DNA of 64,000 nucleotides from Pseudeuparius sepicola (GCA_963920635.1 OY987301.1:46785820-46849819), one strand, 5' to 3'; positions 22,146 through 33,499 are shown, numbered from the stretch's first letter. Notes: generated by a model not told the origin, from the letters alone. Numbers and translations are program-made.

Positions 22146-24342
22146 TACAGCGTGTCCATTTACTATTCCCTTCTTAGATTGTGGCTATACTTTTCACGAT
22201 AAAAAAAATCGGTTCGGGGGATCCAAATAAGGGAAGATGGAGCACATTTTAAAATTAGTATGGTATATACAGGGTGTTCCAAAAAAGTGTGGCGACAAAA
22301 AAATATATTTTTTTAAATGGAACGACCCGATTTTTTTTATCGCAAATGAAGCCTATCAAAGTATAGTATACATCCCTAAATTATTTCCGCTCCCATCTGC
22401 GGCGTTGCCAAGTTACAATTTTTTTAAAGTATTTTTTGTTAAAATACCAACTCTTCATTAATATTGCTATATTTTTCCTGCGGCTTGATTTTTTCTCTTG
22501 AAACTTTGGTTGTGGATTTACACTTAACCATTTGAACAAGTTGAACATTTTTGTACAGGATGTTTCACTTTTTTCCGCCAAAACTTCGACATTTTCAAAC
22601 TTAATTTACTATTTTTTTTTCAAATGGAACACCCTATATCTAACATTTCTATTGGATAGAGCATTCATTCAGCTTTAATTTGATACCTAATACAGTACCT
22701 CTATCTCTAGCAGTTTTTTCAAAAATCCAGTATAAACAGAAAATTTGCAACTTTTTTACATATTACAATCATGCAAATTACTCGAGAATCAAACTTGTAC
22801 TTATTTAAAAAGCTGCATATCCAAAAAGCGTTAGTACCAGTTACAATCTGTAGTTTACCATATTTTTGTATACCTACTACATCTGCAATAAAATATTAAA
22901 TTATAAAAAGTTAAACGTTTTAGGAGAACTCATAGGTAGCCATGGTTTTGTTTCTAGTTTGACATTTGGTAAATATTTCATTTGCTGCTTGTATTCTGTG
23001 TTCGTTGTTTAACTTCAAACAACAAAAAGTTGTCACAACATGAAAATTATTGAAAACAAGACTTGATAAGTATGATTTACGTAATTTGGTGAATGTTTTG
23101 AAAATTGTTTTTTGGCATCTCGAGTCCTACTGAGAACTTTTTTATTTCTAAATCCCAACTCAGTTGTCTTACACTTATTTCAGGGTGTTCCACAACAGCC
23201 AATGTTATAGCTAACTGATTTTCTACATTTAAAACTGGTTTTCTTCTAGTTTGCTCTTTATAGGCAACATTTCCTGTGCGATCGAATCGCTCCTTTAAGT
23301 TCTGCAGCATTCTGGTATCAGGATGCCTTCTATCTGGGAATTTTTGGGCATAAACTCGAGATGCCAAAAAACAATTTCCAAAACATTCACCAATTACGTA
23401 AATCATACTTATCAAGTCTTGTTTACAATAATTCATTTTGTGACAACTTTTTGCTGTTTGAAATTAAACAACGAACACAAAATACAAGCAGCAAATGAAA
23501 TATTTACCAAATGTCAACTAGAAATAAAACCATGGCCACCTATGAGTTCTCCTAAACTTTTTAACTTTTTATAATTTAATATTCTATTGCAGGTGTAGTA
23601 GGTATACAAAAATATGGTAAACTACAGATTGTAACTGGTACTAACGTTTTTTTGATATGCAGCTTTTTAAATAAGTACAAGTTTGATTCCCGAGTAATTT
23701 ACATGTATGTAATAAGTAAAAAAGTTGCAAATTTTCTGTTTATACTGGATTTTAGAAAAAACTGCTAGAGATAGAGGTACTGTATTAGGTATCAAATTAA
23801 AGCTGAATGAATGCTCTATCCAATAGAAATGTTAGATATAGGGTGTTCCATTTGAAAAAAAAAAAAGTAAATTAAGTTTGAAAATGTCGGAGTTTTGGCG
23901 GAAAAAAGTGAAACATCCTGTACAAAAATTTTCAACTTTGTTCTTAGTCATTAATAAAATGGTTAAGTGTAAATCCACAACCAAAGTTTCAAGAGCAAAA
24001 ATCAAGGCGCAAGAAAAATATAGCAATATTAATGAAGGGTTGGTATTTAGCAAAAAATACTTTAAAAAAATTGTAACTTGGCAACGCCGCAGATGGAAGC
24101 AAAAATAATTTAGGGATGTATACTATACTTTGATAGGCTTCATTTGCGATAAAAAAAATCGGGTCGTTCCATTTAAAAAATATATTTTTTTGTCGCCACA
24201 CTTTTTTGGAACACCCTGTATATACCAAACTGATTTTAAAATGTGCTCCATGTTCCCTTATTTGGATCCCCCGAACCGATTTTTTTTATCCTAAAAAGTA
24301 TAGCCACAATTGAAGAAGGGAATAGTAAATGGACACGCTGTA
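22146..24342. mobile_element. 2.2-kb palindromic element with transposase N-terminus in the loop
   Basis: Outer ends read TACAGCGTGTCCATTTACTA in inverted copies at 22146 and 24342. About 120 bp inward, both arms show a second set of ends, ACAGGGTGTTCCAAAAAAGT (22268 and about 24222). Pairing continues almost without break to about 23126 on the left and 23352 on the right, leaving a loop of about 225 bp. Frames at 22237-22461 (+) and 23989-24228 (-) are mirror images within the arms. The loop and right inner arm encode the helix-turn-helix region of a mariner-like transposase. Confidence 0.85.
23077..23436 (-). pseudogene. N-terminal helix-turn-helix of a mariner-like transposase
   Basis: A 119-codon minus-strand frame starts at 23436 (MNYCKQDLISMIYVIGECFG). 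The block FPDRRHPDTRMLQNLKERF is typical of the DUF4817/helix-turn-helix region that precedes DDE_3 catalytic domains in arthropod IS630/Tc1/mariner transposons. The second half (VENQLAITLAVVEHPEISVRQ) matches the start of the linker region. The catalytic domain is missing: the frame runs into the left arm of the palindrome, where the same start region is present inverted but has early stops. It would have bound the element ends; now it is a relic. Confidence 0.75.
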
Positions 24343-24407
24343 TATACATATTTATAAGTTTTTCTACAAATTATCAGTTTGTCTACAAAAATCGCGGACA
24401 CCCTGTA

Positions 24408-24889
24408 TACAGGGTTATGGTAAATTACGATATAGAAGTTATTTTAACTTTAATGATTTTCGAGAAACTTCGTAATTCTCCGCACAAAGATCACTATTTT
24501 GTTAGCACTAGTGAAAAGATAGAGTTGAAATTTGGTCCAAACATACTCCTGCTTTATTTTTATTTTATAACGGCCATTTAACAAACTTCTAGGGTAGACA
24601 TTGTACGTATGTACATATAGTTTTTTGAGGTATATTAACCCTTCCCCAAGGGTAGTCTCGAACTTTCCAAAATTTCGCTTTAAATCTTGATTTTTGTTGC
24701 ACAACTGCACTTTTATCAAAAGTAAAAATTACATATGCAATAATTATTGTGAATCAAAAATTTAAGTAACTTGATCCTTTCAATAGTTTTAACAAAATAG
24801 GTAATTTTTCTGAGGAGAAGTACGACATTTATCGAAAATCATAAAAGTTAAAATAACTTATAAACGGTCAAACTTCGGGTAACCCTATA
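24408..24889. mobile_element. Small palindromic element (TACAGGGTTA ends)
   Basis: TACAGGGTTATGG at the left pairs with the inverted AACCCTATA at the right, and AAGTTATTTTAACTTTAATG near 24437 pairs with the block near 24838-24860. The centre contains unpaired AT-rich DNA. No coding capacity. Confidence 0.6.
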
Positions 24890-25019
24890 TAGGATTCAAG
24901 GTCATCCTAGTGATGTTCTCTATCACAGGATTCGTTACTACTACTGACTCGGAGACATCCTGTATAATTTTGTATTTTGTGTAGATAAGAGTTAGACAGA
25001 TGGTATGGTATATACAGGG

Positions 25020-25545
25020 TATTTCAAAATAACTGCTTCACAATACGCGCGATCTGTGTAGAAAATTGAAACCCGTATTGTTTTTTGTTTTGTTCAAAAC
25101 TGAATTTATTCGACATTCGAAAACGATGACTCCTTCGTTAGGGGTGTCAATAGGATATTTGTATATGACGTTGGTGGAAGGTAGACGTTTTATTTTCGCC
25201 CATTTTTGTGTTTGAGAAATGTTTGTTCATCTCCTTCAAGAAATCAATGCGGGGGCCGGGGAGCCGAACTCTTGTGAAATATCACACTATATACCTCCAG
25301 GCATAAAAGCCATCCGCAGCGGAATGGGGCCTTCGTCTCGGTCGTCCCATCCGAGGGACCTGCTTCAATGGCGGCCCCTTTTAAGGGACGAAAGCACCTG
25401 CTCCCGGTGCCCCTCGTCTAATTTATCTGGGCATGATGTCGCCCCGCTACACCCGCTGTATTGAAGTGCCCGTAAAAACCTCACCCCTCGCGTCTCGTTT
25501 TCAATTCTGTTAGGGAGGTATTTTAAGTAAAGGAGAGATTTCAAA
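25020..25545. other. Unassigned stretch with GC-rich island
   Basis: About 25225-25500 is GC-rich (cgggggccggggagccg near 25250; ggcggccccttttaaggg near 25371) in an AT-rich setting. A short frame crosses it on each strand without a recognisable motif. Nature unknown. Confidence 0.35.
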
Positions 25546-26265
25546 AGATTTGAAAGGCAGATTGTTGCCATTGGCATCACGCTGCTAATTAAATAAAAGT
25601 AGAGGTAAATAGAACAGTAACGAACCAAATGTCCGCATGAGATTTTTGGTTGCAAAAAAAATAGTAGTTTGTACACCAAGATCGGATATGTTGTCCATAT
25701 CGTACAAGGACTGAACACGAAGACGCCATAGATCGAGGGCGATATGAACGATCTACTCCAGTTAAACAGTACTTACCTAGGTATATTCTTTCTAGATATA
25801 ATAGCTGCTGGACGGACATTTGGATAAACGGTGAAAATAGTTTGACAGATCACGCTAGCGGTTTGGAATAAAATAAATCCAAGGGTTGCCTAATTTTCCA
25901 GTACGTCAACGCGCGCCGGAGAAAGCTTGGATTGATTAATTTCGATTTCAGATCCTATGTACCAAAGTTACAGGTCCGATGAAGATTGCTGTTTCCGCGT
26001 ACCCGCATGTCAATAATTATTGGCAGCATTCCCATGGCGTCAACAAAAGACTACCTTCTTACTTACTTACTTCTTACTTTTTTGTTCATTTTGAGTGCTT
26101 GCTCATTATCGCTTTTCTTGTCATCCTTCTTACTTATTTATGGATCTTGGGAATTGACTAAACTTATTCATTCTGTAGATTATGAAGAAAGCGACAAACA
26201 TCCACGTGAGAGTAGAAAAGATTCTTTTTCTACGTCTATGCAGAAATATTTTTATATTATAGTAA

Positions 26266-26435
26266 TACAGGGTGAGTTACGTAGGTCGCGGTGGTCATAT
26301 CTTCTACATTGTTAATGCTATAAAAAAAGTAAAGAAAAAATAGAAAAACATGACACATACATTCTGAAAATATTTTTCAATAAACCTCCAATAGGTAGTG
26401 GTGACCCAAAGTTATGGTTTTTGAAACACCCTGTA
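26266..26435. mobile_element. 170-bp MITE-like element (TACAGGGTGAG ... CACCCTGTA)
   Basis: Short inverted ends TACAGGGTG and CACCCTGTA, flanked by TA-containing DNA, with no internal frame. It resembles the other TACAGGGTG-ended elements in the window and is probably a Tc1/mariner-type MITE. Confidence 0.6.
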
Positions 26436-27199
26436 TTTTATTACATTTCTGAAAAGTCCGTAAAGGCTAGATTCTTGTCAATTTAAACTGTAAATTAGCG
26501 CTAATTCATCGTTTAAATCGTGGCGCTCTGCCCTAAGGCGCATGTCACGCATACCATTGACCTAAGGCGCATGCCCCGATACACTCTATGACGTCATGAC
26601 GCCAAATTAAACCAATTTAATGCTCTGCGTAAGGCTCGTGCGCCGTTGGCCTATGGCACACTCTGACGCCAGGATGTGACAAAAACATAGGAAAGCCAAA
26701 AGGGCCTTAATAGTTTCATCACGAGACGTCGCAGTATTAAGAACAAAAATAATACTGTACAGAGGGATCAAAAATTTATTTACATGATGCGTTAAAACAT
26801 AGGAAGGCGTGACGTCACAGAGTTGGCAACATACGGGTTGATACAAAATGCAGGTATTTACAGGATGTGACTAGGATATATTATTATGTACTATTATGAT
26901 ACTGTCACACATTGGTTAACTAGGCTCTCGATAAACAAGGCTTGAACGTAGGCAACTTGGTTAACTTATTAATTTGTGGTATTAGTATGCAGAACAATTA
27001 TTTGCACATAATAAAAATGAGATGAGTACATATCGTCTTACCTTTTGTATAACTTGAAATGTCCATAAAGCTATACGAGCTATACTTAAACTTAAATTTA
27101 AATCGAATTATGAATATTTCCTCTTCATTTTAAGTGAACATGCACTTTTTGCATTTCACTGTAGAATTAAAACAAATGGGCAAGTAATGACTGGCAAAC

Positions 27200-28080
27200 T
27201 GTCACCATTCAATTACGATGGATAACGATAAAGTTAAGAAGGCGAAGGCAGACGGAGTCACATCACTCGGAAACGAATCGGACGGAATCGACGTCGACGG
27301 CACCAACGTTAGCTGCATGCAACGCCTCCCAGGATTTGCCGGGAGCCATCGCCGTCGCCGGGGAAATCAGCTGGAAATCTCGAGTAAAAAGACCGCCAAG
27401 GCAAGACCGGCATCGATTTCGGTTTTTTTTGAGGAATTAAAATGTTACCAGCGTTTTTATTATCCTTCGGTATTGGTTTATTTTTACGGATTCTTAGAAG
27501 AAAAATATGCCTACTTTAACGGCGCCAAAAAGTCGTACATTTTTTTTGTTTTAACAAAGTAAACAAAATATATAATATTTTATGAGTTAGGTAAAGCTAT
27601 AAAAAAAATAACACTGCCTACTTAATTAAAATAATAATCTTCTTGTTTTTACAGATTGAAGTTTGGTTGTTTCTGATTCAATACTAAGTAATGATAAGTA
27701 CTTGTCCCTTCCTGAGTCATTGAACATCTTTGGAAATTCAAAATTTTGTTTAACCTGCCAAACGACCTTTCTGCTCCAGGGCAGTTGCAAAGTATGGTGG
27801 AAAATATTTTTAACAAAACAGTGAGAGCAGGAGAGCTAACGGTGAGTTATGAACTTGCGAGGTGGAGGTGGAGGTAACGACGACTCGAAGAGCGAGGAAA
27901 GACTGAAAGAGGAAAGTCAAGATCGGCGGCGCAGCAAAGTAGTGAACAAAGCAGCGTTGCCAACCGCTCTTTTAAAGGAAATGTTGGCCGGGGAAAACGC
28001 AAAAATGATACAAATAATAGACCATAATATTGTCGTGATTGTACTTTCAGTTTTGCAATAATTGCATTAGAGCACGCAAA
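27200..28080 (+). other. Segment with two unrecognised short frames
   Basis: Frames at 27218-27562 (114 codons) and 27849-28061 (70 codons) begin with ATG in acceptable context. Their first parts are less AT-rich than the surroundings and rich in charged residues (SHRRRRGNQL; GGGGGNDDSKSEERLKEE). A possible splice acceptor (ttgtttttacag) lies near 27654. No family is recognised and no intron chain can be proven. It could be exons of an unknown gene, or chance. Confidence 0.25.
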
Positions 28081-28099
28081 GGGCTGGTTAGAGCTGAGG

Positions 28100-28899
28100 A
28101 TGGAGGGGGGCACGTGCCCACGCGCCCAAATATTAATAATTAGTATTTTCAGTAATATTATATTTTCCCAAAATGTAATCAAAAGTTTTGATATCCATTC
28201 GAAGATAGGAATGTTGGCGTAATTGTTCATATAAATGGTGATAATCACCCAATTATGATGCCTACTTTTTTATTTGGCGGGCAGTGTAGCTTCTTTTTCC
28301 CTTTTTTGTCGTTTCAGTAGATACCAAATTTTTAAAGAAGACACTTCAGTTAACAAAAGCAAATCCATCTTTTTTACTCGAGTATCACAGTTCTACTATG
28401 TGCAATCAATTCCTTCATCCACTCTCTGCTCATTTGACGCTTTGCTCTCCGCGCCGCTCGCTGCTTTGATCTCCGCTCCACTATGTGCTTGCACTAATAA
28501 ATCTTCATAAAACATCAAAGTACCTAATATAAAACTACCTAATTTTCAAAAACGATGAACACTGTAACAAAGCTGATCCGTCCGCTCTTTGTTATTTTGC
28601 GACAACAGTTGTCGTAGAAGTAATAAATTCAAACGATAATAACGCCAATCTGGAAAAATCACAGTTATAATTTTTGTCTTTTGTACTTTTTAATTTTCTC
28701 ACCCCATTCATGAAAAATTGAAAAATTTCTGCACTTGTCTTGAAGTAAACCGGACGCATATTTACGTTTCCTATACGGTCAACGCTACTCGTTGCGGCAG
28801 CCAGCTAGGAAACGTAACGCGCTCTGATCGCTCCGTTTCCTAGACGGTAAGCGCAACGCTATATTAATAAATGCCGGCTTATGCAAAAAAGGTAGATTG
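28100..28899. other. Unassigned DNA
   Basis: No gene recognised. Around 28760-28860, CGTTTCCTA... occurs in related direct and inverted copies (tttacgtttcctatacggt; ctccgtttcctagacggt), a small local repeat. Confidence 0.3.
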
Positions 28900-28907
28900 G
28901 ACTGTCA

Positions 28908-29912
28908 CAGGGAGCCTTTAAAGTAAGGGGACCCAGCATTATACTTTCCAAAGTGAAGCCGTTTCTTTCCCCATTCTAATGGTCTCAATGATGCCAACTA
29001 TGCCATTTTATTGGAGAATATATGGATATAACAGGTACTTTGATTGTTAGTAAAAATTAATATGATTTCTAAAAATTAGACTTGACAATGTTCTGTCAAC
29101 AAACACAGAATATGGCAAGTGCCAAATGAATCAAATTTATATTGAATTTGGCTTCCTGCAATTATTTCCAGGAATTTAAGTAAGGTAAGTCAGTGCTGAT
29201 TTTGCTTATTTGAGAATTTGTCGCTATTGCACCTTGTTACCAGGTTGCTCAAACCATTTGTAATATGTAGGTATAATAGGTACGTACTTGAACTTTCTTC
29301 CCTTGTTGAATGTATCTACCCAAAGAACTTTCACAGATTTCGGGATGGACTAATAAGATTAGGTCTTGTACTTAGTTCTAATCATGTAGTTTTTCTCGGT
29401 GCTCATTTTTGTAATTTTATTTCTCTCCCAAGGTACCTCACAAACGTAAAATAAACTTATAGTTGTAGATAAAAACTGTTTAAAGAAAGACCTGACTGAA
29501 GCTACCTGCTTAATAATTTAATATTTAGGAAATACCATTTTTGTTTTGAACTACTTACTTATACGTAATGCCCACGTAATGGGAATTGCAGGATTACTAA
29601 AGGTGAGACAAGAAAAATCTGGTTGCAATTATTGGGACTACTACAGGCGGCCGCATTACTTTTAACTGACTATCTGGAAGTTTGAAAACTTAAAAATTGT
29701 GAATTATGATGGGAAATATTTTGCCTCCTTTGGAATCTATGGCACTGGCATGTCACATAAAACTTGATGGCAGTTGGACACTGACATATATAACATAACC
29801 TTGTACCAGCCCACTTATGTGGTCTCCTTGGAAATATACAGAAAACAAGGCTTCACTTTTCCTATGTGATAGACTGTGACATGCTGGGTCCCCTTATTTT
29901 AAAGAGTCCCTG
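28908..29912. mobile_element. hAT-type non-autonomous element, 1 kb
   Basis: It is flanked by the perfect 8-bp repeat GACTGTCA (28900-28907 and 29913-29920). The ends CAGGGAGCCTTTAAAGTAAG and the inverse of the right end, CAGGGACTCTTTAAAATAAG, continue as GGGGACCCAGCA on both sides, giving terminal inverted repeats of about 32 bp. The duplication length and CAGGG start fit hAT. The interior has no transposase frame. Confidence 0.88.
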
Positions 29913-30111
29913 GACTGTCATAACAGCAACAAACACATCAACACATCAAGCCTATATTATTTGCAAACAACAGGTAAATGGTAAATAAATAAGTGTATCA
30001 ACAGATACATTTTAGCGTCCCCCGGAAAGATGCATACAATCCCCTACAACTTTTATTTAGATTTTTTTCTATGACAACAAATTAGAAAGTTCTAGGAGGA
30101 GTAGTGGATCC

Positions 30112-30361
30112 CGAGATGGAACCCTGAAACTACATTTTATATTCAATTTAATTCTTAGATACTAAATACTCTTATGTATATTATACAGTGTGTCCCAGGA
30201 TAAGTGAAAAGAGAGGTGTAAAAGACCAAAAATTTTCGAGATGGAACCCTGAAACTACATTTTATATTCAATTTAATTCTTAGATACTAAATACTCTTAG
30301 GTATATTATACAGTGTGTCCCAGGATAAGTGAAAAGAGAGGTGTAAAAGACCAAAAATTTT
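30112..30361. repeat. 125-bp tandem duplication
   Basis: CGAGATGGAACCCTGAAACT starts at 30112 and again at 30237, and both copies run through ACAGTGTGTCCCAGGATAAG to CCAAAAATTTT. It duplicates the junction of the transposon that follows together with its flank, a local rearrangement after that insertion. Confidence 0.9.
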
Positions 30362-30735
30362 TGAGTTCGGATTTGGCCATTTGGGGTCCAGGCCTGCTTG
30401 CCTAGAAAATAATTTTCACCATATTTTTCATTTTGAAAAATAAAGTAGGCCCTGACAGGAACGATTGATATATTTTCTGTGTTAATTAAGTGCCCTTTCT
30501 CGAAAATATATCGAAAAATTTCATTAGAAAAAGTTGCTTAGAATTGAAAACTATGACCCTGTGTCAATTTTCAAAATAATTGGCTATCCTTGTCATTTAA
30601 AATATCGAAAAATTTCATTAGAAAAAGTTATTCAGAATAAAAAAGTATGCAAGACTGCGAAATTTGGACTCAATCGGCCTACTATGATTTGTTTGAAATA
30701 ATGTCAAATAATCAAAGTAGGCCAATTATTTGCCT
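30187..30735. mobile_element. Partial ACAGTGTGTCCC-family element
   Basis: From the second copy of the end (about 30312) the sequence follows the arm at 16819-17250 closely: GGCCATTTGGGGTCCAGGCC, then AATAATTTTCACCATATTTT, then two AAATTTCATTAGAAAAAGTT blocks. The opposite end is missing and the sequence passes into the GC-rich island near 30740. Confidence 0.75.
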
Positions 30736-30739
30736 TGAC

Positions 30740-31000
30740 CGTATAGGGAATATGCAAACCGGATGGAGTCTGGACGAGCTTCGCGGCCCGCGGAGGCAAC
30801 ACAATGGCGTAATTCTGGATATTGATTGGAGATGACGTGGGTTGCGGCAGGTCCAGGCCGGGCGGAGGCCGTTCGCCAGGATGTGCCCCTCTCCCGCCCC
30901 CCCCCCCCCAACGCGCGCAAGCCGCCCGCGGCCTACTTCGCGTATAAATAGGCGCGCTTTTATTATCTCATGGGGTTTATCCGGTCATGGTGATAGGCGA
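30740..31000 (+). promoter_or_regulatory. GC-rich island with TATA-like motif
   Basis: A sharply GC-rich segment (gcggcccgcggaggc near 30783; a run of C near 30898) is followed by TATAAATA at 30943-30950 within CGCGTATAAATAGGCGCG. The combination resembles a core promoter, and a short ATAGGCG tandem follows at about 30993-31012. No coding exon is visible downstream on the plus strand, so this is only a candidate. Confidence 0.3.
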
Positions 31001-31791
31001 TAGGCGATAGGCGGACAGTGGATAAGGTTAGGGCATTAGCCAGAACATTGACTTTTTGCTGGGACTCGCTGTTTTTGGAAGGGAGCTTGCTTGGACACTA
31101 TGGAAAACCACTAAACACTGTAATAATAAAATATTAAATATGTATTTTTTTAAATTTATATACATATGTTACAGACCGTATATGTAAAAGAGGCCGTATA
31201 CAAAAGGACTAGTCCATATGTAAACGGACTGAAGATATTAGTCCATATGTATAAGAAGCTTGTCCGTCAACAAACGGTCTAGTCGGTTTGCAAAAGGACT
31301 AGTCCTATTAGAGGAAAGTACCCTAATATGAGACAGATCCCAATATGAGACCCCACACTAACTCCTAAAGTAAGAGTCTCCATCTAGCTGGCAATGTCTC
31401 GAATAATCACTAATGGTATAAATCGCCACATCTCAGAAAAATAAAAAAACATATTTCTCTGAGCGCCACATGTAGTGCAGTGACTAGCTCATCTAAATTT
31501 TTAGGTTAAGAACGGCATTGTTTACTTCAACCGTACGTGCACAAACTTATAAAGGGCTTCGGTTACCGTGTAATTCTGAATAACGTGGTAAGTGTTTAAT
31601 ATATTTTTGTAGCTTTGTTGTACCTATATACTGAATAAACGTTATTTTATAATTAGAGTAGTTATATAACTCATTTAATAACATTTGTTAACGATGGCAA
31701 AAAAATCTATGATATGCACATTGGATTTCTAATATGAGACACCCGAGTGTTCCTAATATAAGATATATCTTTCCTCTATATACGGTCTATA

Positions 31792-32678
31792 GCCTGTTTT
31801 ACATTGACAATTTCTTCATGAATTAATTCATAGATAAGTTTATGAATAAATTCATGAATTAATTCACGACAAGTTCTATTTTACACTGATGAAGAAATTG
31901 ATGAATTTTTTTGTCACCTTATGTCAGATTCTAGCGAATACCAACACAAGAGAATAAATAACAAAATAATTTTTTGTGCTGCATTTCCCGTATCAGAACA
32001 TATTTTTTTAACCATATCCATTTTCATCCGAAGCATCTTTAACTACAAATTAAGTCTGGCTAGAAGAGTAGTTGAAAATGCATTTGACATTTTAGCTAAA
32101 GGATTTAGAGTTTTTTTGACTACAATTAATTTTAATGTGGAAAAAGTGCAAACCATAACATTGGCAAGTTGCACATTACATAATTTTTGAGACCCATTCG
32201 GGTCCTAGTTCCATCCTAGAAGAGCTTAATAAAGACTATATACATATTTCAATTTGGACTTTGTTACCAAACATGCTCACCAAGACATGCTTGCGTTGCT
32301 GCCAGAGAGGAGTTTTGTGATTATTTCGTGAATGAAGGAGCTGTGGCTTGGCAGCGGAATACAAAAATAAAACATACAATTTCACACACTTTTTATCTAA
32401 GTATATTATCTTTAAAATTATGTACTCTCCTATTCCTCGTCTAATGCCTCAAACAAAAACCAGTATCAAAATATAACCTTCCTTGTGTTCAAATTTTCAA
32501 TGTTAGTACTCCTGAAGTTCACGCAAAACTTGACGGAAAATAGAACATGCTCTAATTCGTGAAGTAACTTCATGAAGAAATTCATGAATTAATTCATGAA
32601 GAAATTGCCAGTGTAATACACGAAGTTGAAGTTGCTTTATGAATTAATTCATGAAGAAATTGTCGATGTAAAACAGGC
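31792..32678 (+). mobile_element. PIF/Harbinger-type element, internally deleted
   Basis: Ends GCCTGTTTTACATTGACAAT and the inverted right end (TTGTCGATGTAAAACAGGC) form inverted repeats of about 40 bp that continue as TTTCTTCATGAATTAATTCA. A 3-bp repeat ATA flanks both sides (31789-31791, 32679-32681), as expected for this superfamily. ATGAATTAATTCATGAAGAA is reused several times inside each end. A C-terminal transposase fragment remains within. Confidence 0.85.
31921..32400 (+). pseudogene. PIF/Harbinger transposase C-terminus (HARBI1-like, DDE_Tnp_4)
   Basis: YKLSLARRVVENAFDILAKG (codons about 41-60 of the frame 31921-32190) followed by FRVFLTTINF and VQTITLASCTLHNF is the conserved end of the DDE_Tnp_4 domain, around the third catalytic Glu in VVENAF. 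After the stop, a further family-like piece (FVNEGAVAWQRNTK, about 32325-32368) is readable in another frame. The first two thirds of the transposase, with the two catalytic Asp residues, are deleted, so the protein would be inactive. Confidence 0.82.
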
Positions 32679-32770
32679 ATATCTGCAACTAGTATATCAC
32701 AGAGAGATTTAAACAAAGACAGAATGTATGTGCAATGTTCTCCGGGCGGTTTCGACGTACGCCATTTTTG

Positions 32771-32958
32771 AATTACCCCTTCTTTTTTATATAGGCCCAT
32801 CAAAGATGGATATTACTTCTTGCTGGTACATAGTATTTTGAAGGGAAAAAGGTAATTATTTAGTATAATGTATAGGTACCCTAGATTTCTGCAAAATACA
32901 TACTAAAAAGAAGGAATATTCTTCTTTAATGGGCCTATATAAAAAAAGAAGGGTAATT
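32771..32958. repeat. 188-bp foldback
   Basis: AATTACCCCTTCTTTTTTAT followed by ATAGGCCCAT pairs with the inverted TGGGCCTATATAAAAAAAGA ending at 32958. Arms are about 29 bp. The centre includes a second TATTACTTCTT/AAGAAGGAATA pair. Confidence 0.8.
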
Positions 32959-33134
32959 CACTACGATTGCACATCAGTCTGAATGTCAATAGTCCGTATG
33001 TTAACGGTCTAGTCCGTTATGAAATGCCATGTCCTTTACATACGGTCTGCGCCACTTAGGCCATATAGATACAGCCTACACCGTATACATACGGTCTGTT
33101 TTCATATACGGGCTGTAACATATACATATACACT

Positions 33135-33499
33135 TATACTAAAATCGAGCAACTCTTACGCCTGGCGTAAACAAGAGCACGTGCGTTGAAATATCTGCCA
33201 TAGCCGCACGGAGGTACGACCTTTATTTAATTTTAGTCTTACAATTGTGTACACCAAAATATTTCAGACAAGAATTATTGGCTTAATTAAAATGGTTCAA
33301 AACATCGATAAAATTATTTGTGGCAGTGTCTAAATAGCTGAAAACAACAAGATAAAACCGAATATCTACACTTTTGCGATCGAGCACGTCCCTGTTGCCG
33401 AGTCGGGTGAAATTTTATAGCCTACCGACCAATCGCGGAACGTCATTGAACACGAGGTTTTATTTATGCCAGGCGTACGGATTGCTCGATTTTACTATA
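33135..33499. mobile_element. 365-bp TIR element (TATACTAAAATCGAGCA ends)
   Basis: TATACTAAAATCGAGCAACT and the inverted right end (TATAGTAAAATCGAGCAATC) match for about 17 bases, and the match resumes over TACGCCTGGC. No coding frame; target duplication not clear. Confidence 0.65.

Larger units (their letters stand above)
31165..33122. mobile_element. TIR element with repeated CCGTATATG ends, hosting other elements
   Basis: TATGTTACAG(A/C)CCGTATATG occurs at 31165 and in inverted copy ending at 33122. Inside each end are several further copies of related blocks such as GGACTAGTCC, GGTCTAGTC and CATACGGTCTG, giving complex, repeat-built termini. A PIF/Harbinger remnant (31792-32678) and a 188-bp foldback (32771-32958) lie inside it. 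No transposase of its own was recognised. Confidence 0.65.

Noticed and set aside
22237..24228. Two similar frames (22237-22461 plus, 23989-24228 minus) that look like a gene family
   Set aside because: They are mirror-image parts of the palindrome arms and contain the TIR sequence itself.
31921..31990. ATG 31921 as a true transposase start
   Set aside because: The upstream two thirds of the PIF/Harbinger transposase are deleted, and the first residues do not fit the family N-terminus.
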